Of a stretch of DNA of 58,091 bases, positions 15,911 through 24,528 are shown in pieces; position 1 is the first letter of the stretch; the number at the start of each line of letters is the position of its first letter. The notes beneath the pieces are model-generated. The model saw nothing but the letters and a program-made list of their open reading frames with translations. It was not told the DNA's origin and did not search any database. The stretch lies in the NCBI GenBank assembly GCA_028280515.1, contig JANQLP010000162.1, positions 1-58,091 of the forward strand, in the 5' to 3' direction. The DNA is from Hyphomicrobiales bacterium (lineage in GTDB: Bacteria > Pseudomonadota > Alphaproteobacteria > Rhizobiales > Methyloligellaceae). Both the position numbers and the translations under genes were made by a program.

Positions 15911-16501
15911 ATGAGACTCAGGGTTGCACTGATCGCGGGCCTTGGACTGACCGGTTTGACGCTGACGCCTGTCTATGCCGAACCGCAGCAGTTCTGCGTG
16001 AAATGCGTGGATCCGAACCAGACATATGTCTGCCAGATCGACACCACGCAGCCGGTCGCCCGCGGGGACGGCCTACAGCTCTACTGTATCGTGCAGACCT
16101 CGAAGGAAGGCGGCCACCGCTCCTGCGCCGTCGACAACACGCCGATCGGGAACTGCGCCGGCGAGTTGAAGTCGTATACCTTCGCCGCCCCCTTGGCGCC
16201 GCCCGGCACCCGGGCAACCATCGGACAGGATCAGCAGAACTACACCAGCGATCCCGAGGCGGTTGAGACACCCGGCCCCCGGGAAGACAAGCCCGCAACA
16301 CTGGTCGGTGCGTCGAAGCGCGGTATCCAGTCCACCGGCCAGGCGGTAGGAAGCGCTGCACGGGGCATGGGCAATGCGGCTGGCAGAGTCGGGAGCGCCA
16401 CGAAAAAGACCGGGAGCGCAGTCGGCGGGGCGACGAGAAGAGCGTATGACTGCGTGCGGTCCCTGTTCAGGGAATGCGGGCGGTCCGAAGACCCGCAATA
16501 G
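15911..16501 (+). CDS. Secreted Cys-rich protein with Gly/Ala 7-residue repeats, unknown function
   Basis: 196 residues. A signal peptide (LIAGLGLTGLTLTPVYAEP) leads to a mature N-terminal part with cysteines in CVKCVDPNQTYVCQI, LYCIV, SCAVD and GNCAGE, suggesting disulfides in the periplasm. From about residue 145 a low-complexity tail contains near-perfect seven-residue units (VGSAARG, MGNAAGR, VGSATKK, TGSAVGG), an amphipathic Gly/Ala helix pattern, and then CVRSLFREC. A purine-rich AAGAGAG ribosome-binding site precedes the ATG. I do not recognise a named family; an envelope structural or membrane-surface role would be a guess. Confidence 0.75.
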   Translation: MRLRVALIAGLGLTGLTLTPVYAEPQQFCVKCVDPNQTYVCQIDTTQPVARGDGLQLYCIVQTSKEGGHRSCAVDNTPIGNCAGELKSYTFAAPLAPPGTRATIGQDQQNYTSDPEAVETPGPREDKPATLVGASKRGIQSTGQAVGSAARGMGNAAGRVGSATKKTGSAVGGATRRAYDCVRSLFRECGRSEDPQ

Positions 16502-16623
16502 GCTGGTTGCGGCTGCCACTCGCCGAACAAGCATCCGGAATCACGATGGGCCCGCCGCGCATGCAACGCGACGGACCCATTGTGCATTCAGCCGTCAAGC
16601 GCCTCCCCAGACGCTGCCGCAGT

Positions 16624-16893
16624 CTAGTGCGTTGTCAGCCACTCGCGGGCATGCCGCTGAGCCTCTGCCACATCGTACTGCGACATTTCATTGGCCAATT
16701 CCTTGCGATACTCAAGCGCCGCTTTGTTGCCGCGCATGGCCGCGAGGTTGAACCATTTGTGTGCCGCAACCAGGTCGGCTTTGACATCACGTCCCGTGCT
16801 GTAGAGCAGCCCCAACTCGAAAAGCGCATCCGGCGCTCCAGACTGTGCTGCAAGTTCTGCCTGCTCTACGGTATTCATATTCATCCGAGCCAT
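16624..16893 (-). CDS. Small SEL1-like repeat protein
   Basis: 89 residues from the ATG at MARMNMNTVEQAE, which follows a GGGGAGAG ribosome-binding site by about 8 nt; a TTG two codons earlier is less likely. The sequence DALFELGLLYSTGRDVKADLVAAHKWFNLAAMRGNKAA is one to one and a half SEL1 (TPR-like) repeats, with the usual GLLYxxG and AxxWFxxAA signature. Such proteins act as protein-protein scaffolds. It stands alone, convergent with the secreted-protein gene. Confidence 0.85.
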   Translation of the reverse strand: MARMNMNTVEQAELAAQSGAPDALFELGLLYSTGRDVKADLVAAHKWFNLAAMRGNKAALEYRKELANEMSQYDVAEAQRHAREWLTTH

Positions 16894-17346
16894 CTTCAAC
16901 TCTCCCCACCTGTGTTTCGTCCCTGCTTGCCATCTTCGCGGAAATTCAAGTGACTATTTCATCTTTTCATGTATTCGTGGCGCGCTTCGCCCGAACACGT
17001 GTGAGAGTTTGAATGTGATCGTTCAAAATTCTGTAAAATTGCAAACTTAACGAGCCGTCAACGAAACCCTAACGCGCGGTAATATTGGTTTACATCTGAG
17101 CTGATTCAGGCCCGATTCCGTAAACATCCAGGCTTTGGCAATATTTTCTTGACCATTACCGCACACCAGTGGGTAACCACAGAATCCGAACAATCAGAAA
17201 ATTCCCTAACCGGCCGACGCCTGCAGCGGGTTGCGAAAGCATTGTGAGTGCGCCGAAGGTAGGGTGCCCGTCATGCGTGCAGACCTTGAGCATTTGCGGG
17301 CATTCGCACTATAAAAAACTGTCATATCTGCGATTGGGGAATCGAT
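16894..17346. other. AT-richer 453-bp intergenic region between divergent genes
   Basis: No open reading frame of substance. It contains an inverted repeat, TTTGAA-N8-TTCAAA at 17008-17027, and a near-match to the CtrA box at 17047-17062 (TTAA-N7-TCAAC, one mismatch). It should carry promoters for the SEL1 gene and for the PPK2 gene. Confidence 0.6.
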
Positions 17347-18195
17347 ATGCCGAACACCGTCGAGGCGATTCTGAAGCCATCGCGGCCCATTCTGGGATCG
17401 CTCGACATGTCAAAACGCCTCAAGCCCAACCGATATTTCAAGATGCTGGAAAAGCTGCAGTTCAAGCTGCGCCGCATCCAGCAGGCTTACCTGCATTCCG
17501 GCGACTCTGCCGTGATCGTCTTTGAGGGCTGGGACGCGGCCGGCAAGGGCGGCACCATCAGGCGCATGTCGGCGGTGCTCGACCCGCGCGGGTTCAAGGT
17601 CTGGCCCATTTCAGCGCCGAGGGTCTACTACCGCGAGCGCCATTACCTCGCCCGCTTTTGGGAACGCCTGCCTCCGAAGGGCGCCATATCGGTTTTCGAC
17701 AGGTCCTGGTACGGACGCGTCCTCGTTGAACGAGTGGAGGGGTTTGCGTCAGACGGGGAATGGCAGCGCGCCTATCAGGAGATCAACGATTTCGAGAGGC
17801 TCCTTGCCGACAACGGCACGCGTGTGGTGAAGCTGTTCCTGCATATCTCCCCGGATGTTCAACTCGAACGCTTCCGCGAGCGGATGACCGATCCCATGAA
17901 GCGCTGGAAGCTGAGCTACGAGGACTTCCGCAACCGCAACAACTGGGCAACCAACGAAGAAGCGGTCGAGGACATGCTCGACCGGTCGTCGACGGCGTGG
18001 GCGCCGTGGTACGCGATTCCCGCCAACAACAAGAAATATGCACGCGTCGCCGCGCTGACCATCATCACCGACCGGCTTTCGGAAGGTGTGAACCTGGAAC
18101 CGCCGCCGCTTGAAGACGAAGTCGAGCGCAAGGCCCAGGAGTTGTTCGGCAACGAACTGAAACTGGTCGCCGAGACCGCAGGCCGGACCGATTAG
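17347..18195 (+). CDS. Polyphosphate kinase 2 family protein (class II-like)
   Basis: 282 residues, one PPK2 domain. Walker A is FEGWDAAGKGGTIRRM, the lid region WKLSYEDFRNRNNW, and Walker B-like FDRSWYGRVLVERVEGF. The GWDAAGKGG and YGRVLVERVEGF spellings resemble polyphosphate:AMP phosphotransferases (class II) more than class I (GRDAAGKGG) or class III (GKDG). The enzyme uses polyphosphate to phosphorylate a nucleoside mono- or diphosphate in the cytoplasm. GGGGAA precedes the ATG by a suitable distance. It is monocistronic. A second, class III-like PPK2 is encoded at 30929-31771. Confidence 0.88.
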   Translation: MPNTVEAILKPSRPILGSLDMSKRLKPNRYFKMLEKLQFKLRRIQQAYLHSGDSAVIVFEGWDAAGKGGTIRRMSAVLDPRGFKVWPISAPRVYYRERHYLARFWERLPPKGAISVFDRSWYGRVLVERVEGFASDGEWQRAYQEINDFERLLADNGTRVVKLFLHISPDVQLERFRERMTDPMKRWKLSYEDFRNRNNWATNEEAVEDMLDRSSTAWAPWYAIPANNKKYARVAALTIITDRLSEGVNLEPPPLEDEVERKAQELFGNELKLVAETAGRTD

Positions 18196-18272
18196 ACCCT
18201 TGTCTGGCCCGGCTCGGGAGAAATGAAGCTGCCGCGCGACAAACCTCGCTGGTCTGTGTGCATTCGTTGCGC

Positions 18273-18286
18273 TTGACCGATATCAA
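18273..18286. promoter_or_regulatory. Fnr/FixK-type box upstream of asparaginase gene
   Basis: TTGACCGATATCAA matches TTGAY-N4-RTCAA, with one difference from the strict consensus TTGAT-N4-ATCAA. It lies 80 nt before the ATG. In Escherichia coli the orthologous ansB gene is Fnr-activated. Confidence 0.55.
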
Positions 18287-18366
18287 CGTTCAAACCGGCC
18301 GGTCACGATACCGTCTCGCTGACCGGATAAGCCTCACCACCGGGAACACCGCCGAGACCTCTCATC

Positions 18367-19482
18367 ATGTGGATTCGCACGCTTCTTTGCCTTTTCGTTG
18401 TCATGGCGGTTACACATGTTGGAACAGCCGCAGCGGCCCCGCAGGACGCAACGCCAAAGCTTGAGTTCGTTACACAAATCAAAGGGCTGCCAACCGTCGC
18501 GATTATCACCACCGGAGGGACGATTGCGGAGAGGATCGACCCGAAAACCGGAGGTGTCGTTCCGGCGCTCTCGGGACAGGACATCGTTGCCGCCGTGCCG
18601 GGGCTGAAGGCGATTGCGAACATCGCGATCATGGAGTTTTCGAATATCGATTCGTCGCAGATGACTCCGCGCATCTGGGCACGTCTTAGCAAGGCGGCCG
18701 ACGCTGTACTCGCCGGCGACGATGTTATCGGGGCCGTGATCACCCACGGTACCGACACCATGGCGGAAGCGGCCTACTTTCTCGATGTCACACTGAAGAG
18801 CGACAAGCCGGTGGTCTTCACCGGTGCCCTGGATGATGCTTCAAGCCGCGAGCTCGACGGCCCGGCAAACCTCTACAATGCCGTCGTTCAGGTTTTGTCA
18901 GACAACGCACGCGGCTGGGGCGTGACGGTCACGCTGAACAGATATGTCAATTCGGCACGTGACGCGCGCAAATCGAACACCACCAATGTCCAGGCTTTCA
19001 CCTCCGGCGAAAAAGGTTACCTCGGATACATCTATGGCAACACGGTCAGGCGCATCAACGATCGTTTGTACCGCTGGAAATTGGCGCTGCCGAAGGTCGT
19101 TCCCGATACGTTACCCAAGGTCCCGTTCATCTCGATGTACTCAGGTTCCGACGGCGGGCTCATTCGACACGCCGTGGACAACGGCGCACAAGGGCTCCTT
19201 GTTGAGGGCGTCGGCAGCGGGAACGTCAACGCTCAGATGTTCAAGGCGATCAAATACGCCTTGGCGAAGGACATACCCGTTGTCGTGTCGAGCCGGGTCT
19301 ATTACGGGTCCGTCGAGCCGATCTATGGCGATGTCGGCGGCGGCAAGACGCTGCAGGAAGCCGGCTGTATTCTCGCAGGCGATTTGATTGGCACGAAAGC
19401 GCGCCTGCTCCTCATGCTGGGGATCATGCAATACGGGAAAGATCCCGGCCGCCTGAAAGCCTTGTTCGCCCAGGCTGACTAG
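18367..19482 (+). CDS. ansB: Periplasmic type II L-asparaginase
   Basis: 371 residues, as expected for precursor type II asparaginase. An N-terminal signal (LLCLFVVMAVTHVGTAAAAP) directs export. The first catalytic motif is ITTGGTIAE with the nucleophile Thr near residue 52, the second is THGTDTMAEAAYFL, carrying the Thr-Asp pair. It hydrolyses asparagine, and usually glutamine more weakly, to aspartate and ammonia for nitrogen scavenging. The Fnr-type box upstream suggests anaerobic or microaerobic control. The stop is 15 nt from the convergent DUF2267 gene. Confidence 0.93.
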   Translation: MWIRTLLCLFVVMAVTHVGTAAAAPQDATPKLEFVTQIKGLPTVAIITTGGTIAERIDPKTGGVVPALSGQDIVAAVPGLKAIANIAIMEFSNIDSSQMTPRIWARLSKAADAVLAGDDVIGAVITHGTDTMAEAAYFLDVTLKSDKPVVFTGALDDASSRELDGPANLYNAVVQVLSDNARGWGVTVTLNRYVNSARDARKSNTTNVQAFTSGEKGYLGYIYGNTVRRINDRLYRWKLALPKVVPDTLPKVPFISMYSGSDGGLIRHAVDNGAQGLLVEGVGSGNVNAQMFKAIKYALAKDIPVVVSSRVYYGSVEPIYGDVGGGKTLQEAGCILAGDLIGTKARLLLMLGIMQYGKDPGRLKALFAQAD

Positions 19483-19497
19483 GCAGGCGCCCACGGG

Positions 19498-19926
19498 TCA
19501 GGCCGGCACTTTCCAGAACGCCGCAGCGCCAGCCGGCAACTCGCTAAGGACCCGGTCGAGCGCACGCGTATCGATTGACGAGCGGCGCAACGCAGCGGCT
19601 ACATCAGCAATAGCGGTCTCCGGCGCCAGATTGTGGTCGGGTCGCACCGACTTCACTTCCCGCTGCAATGCGGCACGGTCGGGAAACGGCTCAGGATCGT
19701 TGTCCGGCGTCCAGTCCTCAACAAAGATCGCACGCGTGACCGGCGGCAGGATGGCGGCGAAGGCAAGTGCGTCCCTTACTGTCAGATGGGCGCGGAAGAC
19801 AAGCAGCACGGCCCGCAGCGTATGGTACGCCTGATGATGCGTCTGCAGCATACACGTGTCGCGAACGTCGAGCAGGAACGCATCGAAGTCCTTTGACGCC
19901 GTACGGTACTCCATGGGGATTGGCAT
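19498..19926 (-). CDS. DUF2267 domain protein
   Basis: 142 residues. HQAYHTLRAVLLVFRAHLTVRDALAFAAILPPVTRAIFVEDW is the DUF2267 core (split here into AYHTLRAVLLVFRAHLTVRD and the following ALAFAAILPPVTRA), and the C-terminus DTRALDRVLSELPAGAAAFW repeats the fold's second half. Proteins with this domain are small and helical, and are often found near stress or redox genes; no activity is established. Start at ATG 19926, with ATG 19914 an alternative. Confidence 0.85.
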   Translation of the reverse strand: MPIPMEYRTASKDFDAFLLDVRDTCMLQTHHQAYHTLRAVLLVFRAHLTVRDALAFAAILPPVTRAIFVEDWTPDNDPEPFPDRAALQREVKSVRPDHNLAPETAIADVAAALRRSSIDTRALDRVLSELPAGAAAFWKVPA

Positions 19927-20019
19927 GATGCCGACCTGATCCGCGTGAGAAGCCAGCCCTGCCGACGGTCACGGCGCGCGTTCCGTTGTCTGAGTCTTCA
20001 GTCCGGCTTTCCTTGGCCG

Positions 20020-20493
20020 CTAGGGTTTGATGTACGTGTACCCCATGGCCTGCAGTCTCGCCAATTCGGCCACGCCGCTCGGCACGATGTCGGCCTTGCT
20101 GACGTCATAGAGGTCCATCTCGTAGTCGACCTTCCTGCCCTTCAGGGTATTTGCGCAGACGTGGAACGTGACGCCCTGCTGTTTCAACCCTTCGATCCGA
20201 GCGGTCATGTTGTTATCCGCATTACCTGCCTGAAACTTGGTATTGCCCTGTGCATCCGGTTCCAGCAGAAGCGTAAGTCCCTTTCCATGCAGGACGACCT
20301 TCAGGTCGAGGTTCTCCCTGCCGACAGCATTGATGTGGTTCTGGATGTTGCGCATCGCGCCGGTTTGCGCCTTCGGATTGTCGTAGTTGATGTGGTACAC
20401 GACCTTTTGCTTTCCGTAACCTTGCGCAATGGCGCCTCCGGTGTAGACGGTGATCGCCAGAATGGCGGTGACAATGAGGGTGAGAAAACGCAT
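20020..20493 (-). CDS. Periplasmic DsrE-family protein
   Basis: 157 residues with a signal sequence (FLTLIVTAILAITVYTGGAIA) behind an AAAGGGAGG ribosome-binding site. The mature part has the DsrE/DsrF Rossmann-like fold: KVVYHINYDNP, MRNIQNHINAVG, LKVVLHGKGL and FHVCANTLKGRKV, where the Cys sits at the position used for sulfur transfer in the family. The C-terminus ARLQAMGYTYIKP is typical. It may handle sulfur in the periplasm; a cytochrome c gene lies 172 nt upstream on the same strand. Confidence 0.85.
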   Translation of the reverse strand: MRFLTLIVTAILAITVYTGGAIAQGYGKQKVVYHINYDNPKAQTGAMRNIQNHINAVGRENLDLKVVLHGKGLTLLLEPDAQGNTKFQAGNADNNMTARIEGLKQQGVTFHVCANTLKGRKVDYEMDLYDVSKADIVPSGVAELARLQAMGYTYIKP

Positions 20494-20664
20494 AGCTGCC
20501 TCCCTTTCGAGCTAATCGTCCCCGGTTTCTTCGGACCGGCTGCGGATTCCATTCTACCGGCAAGCCAACACGCCCTGCATCTTAATTCTTGAATATGCAA
20601 GCCGCGCCGCCGATGTGCGCTCCTGGCCCGCCGCATCAGCCGCGAGCCTTCAGTTACGCAGAGA

Positions 20665-21042
20665 TCAGTTGACCCCGGGCCGGTCGGACCGAAGGCTCCG
20701 GATAAATCCGGTCAGGTTCTGAATATCGCTCTCAGAGAGGATCAAGGCGCGCATGGGAAAATGCGGATTTCGCAGGAACGCCTGGAGCCGCGCATCGGTA
20801 TAGGTTTTCGGGTCATTGGCGATTGCCCGGAAATCCGGCGCCTCTACGGTCGGACTGCCCTTTCCTTCAGCAAAACCGGGCACGCGATGACATTCAATGC
20901 AATGCTCGGCGATGATGCTCTTCGCTTCGCCGACATTGGCAGCCAGCGTTCGCCCACCGGCTGCCAACATAACGGACGCTGACAGTGCGAGAAGCGCAGT
21001 AGCAAGCGCCGCCTTACGTAATGGCATCCAACCTGTTTGCAT
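20665..21042 (-). CDS. Periplasmic c-type cytochrome, mono-haem
   Basis: 125 residues from the ATG at MQTGWMPLR, preceded by GAGGGACG at proper spacing; two closely spaced earlier ATGs are possible. The signal is LATALLALSASVMLAAGGRTLA. The haem motif CIECH occurs in HCIECHRVPGF, the axial Met candidate is in NPHFPMRALILSESDIQNL, and FIRSLR ends the class I fold. It should shuttle electrons in the periplasm. It lies upstream of, and in the same direction as, the DsrE gene, and is divergent from the Zn-ADH gene. Confidence 0.88.
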   Translation of the reverse strand: MQTGWMPLRKAALATALLALSASVMLAAGGRTLAANVGEAKSIIAEHCIECHRVPGFAEGKGSPTVEAPDFRAIANDPKTYTDARLQAFLRNPHFPMRALILSESDIQNLTGFIRSLRSDRPGVN

Positions 21043-21199
21043 AACGTCCCTCATCATCCGGGCTCGATCTTGGTATCTGCCCTGACCGGCAAAACACCAA
21101 AGGAATTGCTCTAAATCATGGCGGCTGCCCGACAAGCCGAGCATACCGGCTTGCCAACCGCTTTGTCGTGGATCAACTTGCCCCAAAGGAGATGCCCTC

Positions 21200-22186
21200 A
21201 TGAAGGCGATGGTGCTGAACGCGGCAGGCGAGCCGTTGCGGTTCGAGGAACGCCCCGACCCCAGCCCCGGCCCGGGCCAGGTCCTGATCAGGATTGCCGC
21301 CTGCGGCGTCTGCCGGACCGATCTGCATCTGGTTGACGGCGAACTCCCCGACCCCGCACTGCCGATCGTTCCGGGCCATGAAATCGTCGGAACGGTCGAC
21401 GCGCTGGGTGCAGGGGTGGACCGCTTCCGGCCCGGCGACAGGGTTGGCGTGCCCTGGCTCGGACATGTATGCGGCACCTGCCGCTTCTGCCTGTCCGGCG
21501 CGGAGAACCTGTGCGACGAGCCCGGCTTCACCGGCTATCAGATCGATGGCGGTTATGCGGACGTCACGGTCGCCGACGCAAACTACTGCTTCCCCATCCA
21601 TGGCGACTACACGGACGCTGAGGCGGCGCCCCTGTTGTGTGCCGGTCTGATCGGCTACCGCTCGTTGCGCATGTGCGGCGACGATATCGAAGCGCTCGGG
21701 ATCTACGGTTTCGGTGCCGCGGCGCACATCGTCGCCCAGGTGGCACGCCATCAGGGCCCCAAGGTGTACGCCTTCACGCGGCCGGGCGACGAGCTGGCAC
21801 AAAAGTTCGCACTGGATCTCGGCGCGGCGTGGGCGGGCGACTCTGATACGGCACCTCCGGTGGAACTCGATGCCGCAATCATTTTCGCGCCCGTCGGAGC
21901 GCTGGTCCCCGCCGCGCTGCGCGCTTTGCGCAAAGGCGGTGTCGTCGTGTGCGGCGGTATCCACATGTCCGACATCCCCCGGTTCCCGTACGACATCCTC
22001 TGGGGCGAGCGCGTGGTGCGGTCGGTTGCCAACCTGACCCGTCAGGACGCGGAAGAGTTTCTGGAACTCGCGCCCAAGGTGCCGGTCCGCACATCCATCG
22101 AGGTCTTTCCCCTGCAACAAGCGAACGACGCACTTGATGCCCTGCGCGCCGGCAATCTGACGGGCGCAGCCGTGCTGATCCCGTAA
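21200..22186 (+). CDS. Zinc-dependent alcohol dehydrogenase
   Basis: 328 residues, standard MDR length. The catalytic zinc site is GVCRTDLHLVDGEL with Cys and the GHE motif in GHEIVGTV; the structural zinc uses the four Cys of CGTCRFCLSGAENLC. The NAD(P)-binding region begins at LGIYGFGAAAHIVAQV, where a GxGxxx variant replaces the classic GxGxxG. It resembles AdhP/propanol-preferring enzymes. It oxidises a primary alcohol or reduces an aldehyde; substrate not deducible. An AAGGAGATG ribosome-binding site precedes the start. Confidence 0.9.
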   Translation: MKAMVLNAAGEPLRFEERPDPSPGPGQVLIRIAACGVCRTDLHLVDGELPDPALPIVPGHEIVGTVDALGAGVDRFRPGDRVGVPWLGHVCGTCRFCLSGAENLCDEPGFTGYQIDGGYADVTVADANYCFPIHGDYTDAEAAPLLCAGLIGYRSLRMCGDDIEALGIYGFGAAAHIVAQVARHQGPKVYAFTRPGDELAQKFALDLGAAWAGDSDTAPPVELDAAIIFAPVGALVPAALRALRKGGVVVCGGIHMSDIPRFPYDILWGERVVRSVANLTRQDAEEFLELAPKVPVRTSIEVFPLQQANDALDALRAGNLTGAAVLIP

Positions 22187-22190
22187 CGGG

Positions 22191-22349
22191 TCAGTGCGTG
22201 ATCCTGGTACGCATGTTGGCGTAGCCGTGCTGGCGAACCAGGTTGAACAGGACGGCGGCACTGGCCGGATGCAACCGCACGCGGCCGTGAGAGACGGGTG
22301 GACCGGAGTGCCTCTCCAGGATGAGCTGGGCACAGGTCCGCCGTCGGAT
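22191..22349 (-). pseudogene. Inactivated L,D-transpeptidase (YkuD) C-terminal fragment
   Basis: Between the ADH and phosphoesterase genes the minus strand reads PPVSHGRVRLHPASAAVLF, then NLVRQHGYANMRTRITH and a TGA stop. This is the active-site and C-terminal part of a YkuD L,D-transpeptidase, where the invariant motif is SHGCVRL. The catalytic Cys is replaced by Arg and the domain upstream (the IHGT-containing barrel) cannot be followed in frame. It is therefore a decayed fragment of a peptidoglycan cross-linking enzyme and cannot be active. Confidence 0.75.
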
Positions 22350-22384
22350 ACACGATGACAGGCACTATGATGGCGGGGGCTCGA

Positions 22385-24355
22385 TCACTCGGCATCGGCG
22401 ATGGTCCCACGGTGCGCCGGACGGAAGCGCCAGTTCAACGGCGGCAACCTCTCAACGACTTCGAAGTTCAAAACCTCCCGGAAGGTCCGGCCGTGGCGAT
22501 CGGTGGCCAGCACCTCCAACTTGTGGATGCCGGGCGCCAGACCGTTGGGCAGGTCGGCTCGCCAGATGTGAGGCGACTTTTGTACCAGCAAGTGACGGCG
22601 GAAGGGCCCTGGCGGTCCCGACCACTGGAACCCGCGCCCGGTCTGGAAGCCGTCGGTCGCCTCACCGTTCTCGGTGCTGCGGAATGCCGTCCGGCCGGTT
22701 GTCGATTGCTTGGCCAGCGCCCAGGGATCGGCGAAATCGGGCCCGACTCGCGCCGCCTCGCCCTCACCCTTTTGGGTGCGTTGCGCGGTTACCGGTTCGC
22801 CTTCATCGATCGAGACTTTCACCACACTGTCCCGGGTCCCGTTCCAGACATTGACCACGACCCAGCTTCCCGTCGCCAGGTCGGCCGTGGTGAGCATGTT
22901 GCGGTCCCCGAGGTCATTTATGGTCACCGGAGGGACGATGTCGGCGGGCGGATAGTAGATGTCGGCATACGCGAAGAGGGACTTCGCCCACCGCCGAAAG
23001 CGTGGCGTATTGAAGGAGACACTCATTTGCTGGGTCTCGCTTCCGCTGAACGTTCGGTAGGTGTCAATATAGCTGGTACCGTCAAAGTCGAGGATGTAGT
23101 AGCCACGCGGCGATCCCAGACGTTGCGTCGCGTGGGGGACACCATGGTCGTTCAGATCGCCCGTCCACCAGGATCCGGAGACGGCGCCCGCTATGATCAA
23201 GTCGAAGGGTGCACTCTTGACGCCAGTGTGCGTGTGCCATCCGGCATAGCTCTCTCCTTTGCGGTGGTGCTCAGTCGTGTGGGTATGCCCGGTCAGCCCA
23301 AGCGCCGGCCGGTCCCCGATAATGGCAGCGAGTTCGGCGAAATTGTCGGTCTGCTGTTTCTGCTGTTCGGAATCGGCAAAGCTCACGAACGGGATGTGGG
23401 CATTCAGCACAATGAGTTTGTTCTTCGGGACGAGGGCCAGGTCGTTTTTCAACCACTCTATCTGGCGCTGGCTGATGACGCCGTTGTAGGTGGGCCAAGC
23501 CGACGCATCGCAGAAGGGATGTGGATCGACGCCGTTGCAGGGATAGCGGACGTTGTCCAGCACGACGAAATGCACTTGCCCGATGTCGAACGAGTAGTAC
23601 TCCGGTCCCCACTCGCGGCGAAACGTATCAAAGGAGTCGGCGTCGCTGGTCGCATCGAAGTCGAGATCATGATTGCCGGCGACGAAGTACTGGGGCACCC
23701 CGCCGACCGCCATCATTCTCTTGAAACGCGGAAAGAGCGAGAGGTCGTCGCCCATAATGTCCCCTTCGAAGATCAGGCACTCCGTCTTGCTGTTGTCCCG
23801 CCCGGCCAGCATCGTACCTGCCGTGTCGCGCACAAAACCCAGCTCCCGGTTGGAGTAGGGCTGCGGATCGCCGAACACCAGACACTGAAAGCGATCGCCG
23901 ACGGGATCGGCAATCAGGGGAAAGTTGATCGCCTGCGGCAGCGGTCCGGTCGGGGGAATGCCGCCGAAGCGCAGCGGCGGGGAGCCCTTGACCTTGTGGA
24001 TGTAGTTGAACTGCGGGACCATGTCCTGGTCCAGCGGTGTGGCATAATTGGCCGGCTTGGTGATGAACAGGTTCATGTCATCGTAAGTCGGAAGACTGTA
24101 TCTGCCGTCAGCGTCGGTCTTGACCACCTCGCGCCCATTCGCAACAAGCACGCCGGGGACGCCCCTCTCCCCGGGATCGAGACGCGAGTTCCGGTTGGCA
24201 TCCTCAAACACCGTGCCGCTGGCACGGGTCGCAGGCTCGCTGCCGCGCACGACCTCAATTTGCCCGATGTAGCTGGGATCCTTAGCCTGAACCGGTGACA
24301 GGATCACCGCCGAAAGTCCAAGAAGAAGTACACCTGATCGCCAGTTCATTGTCAT
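22385..24355 (-). CDS. Secreted calcineurin-like phosphoesterase with Metallophos N and C domains
   Basis: 656 residues with a signal peptide (GVLLLGLSAVILSPVQA). The N-terminal domain (about 40-130) is an SdrD/carboxypeptidase-regulatory-like beta fold with EDANRNSRLDPGERGVPGV and DADGRYSLP. The metallophosphatase core follows: FGDPQPYS, FEGDIMGDDLS, AGNHDLDFDA, NAHIPF and GHTHTTEHH provide the two-metal ligands. The C-terminal beta-rich part (about 480-640) is the Metallophos_C domain. It is probably a periplasmic phosphodiesterase or phosphatase; its substrate is unknown. It is a lone gene with an ATG at MTMNWRSG. Confidence 0.9.
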   Translation of the reverse strand: MTMNWRSGVLLLGLSAVILSPVQAKDPSYIGQIEVVRGSEPATRASGTVFEDANRNSRLDPGERGVPGVLVANGREVVKTDADGRYSLPTYDDMNLFITKPANYATPLDQDMVPQFNYIHKVKGSPPLRFGGIPPTGPLPQAINFPLIADPVGDRFQCLVFGDPQPYSNRELGFVRDTAGTMLAGRDNSKTECLIFEGDIMGDDLSLFPRFKRMMAVGGVPQYFVAGNHDLDFDATSDADSFDTFRREWGPEYYSFDIGQVHFVVLDNVRYPCNGVDPHPFCDASAWPTYNGVISQRQIEWLKNDLALVPKNKLIVLNAHIPFVSFADSEQQKQQTDNFAELAAIIGDRPALGLTGHTHTTEHHRKGESYAGWHTHTGVKSAPFDLIIAGAVSGSWWTGDLNDHGVPHATQRLGSPRGYYILDFDGTSYIDTYRTFSGSETQQMSVSFNTPRFRRWAKSLFAYADIYYPPADIVPPVTINDLGDRNMLTTADLATGSWVVVNVWNGTRDSVVKVSIDEGEPVTAQRTQKGEGEAARVGPDFADPWALAKQSTTGRTAFRSTENGEATDGFQTGRGFQWSGPPGPFRRHLLVQKSPHIWRADLPNGLAPGIHKLEVLATDRHGRTFREVLNFEVVERLPPLNWRFRPAHRGTIADAE

Positions 24356-24528
24356 GTCTCCAGGGTTATGTCGTTATGCATCATCCCTCGCCTCACTACC
24401 ACTGAGGGATGATATTCACCGTTCATTACGAGCCTGTGCAACCTTTCCTGACGGTAGCGGAGCGGACATTGCTATCTGCACGGTCCTCCCTGGCATCTTA
24501 GTTGCGTGTTGCAGCCCTGCCGATAGGC

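Noticed and set aside
17008-17027. TTTGAA-N8-TTCAAA dyad considered as a Crp site
   Set aside because: The centre TGTGATCG fits TGTGA-N6-TCACA only on one side, so I only note it as a dyad.
22355-24298. A 647-codon plus-strand open frame antisense to the phosphoesterase gene
   Set aside because: The composition is a GC-rich shadow; the minus-strand product has complete phosphoesterase motifs.
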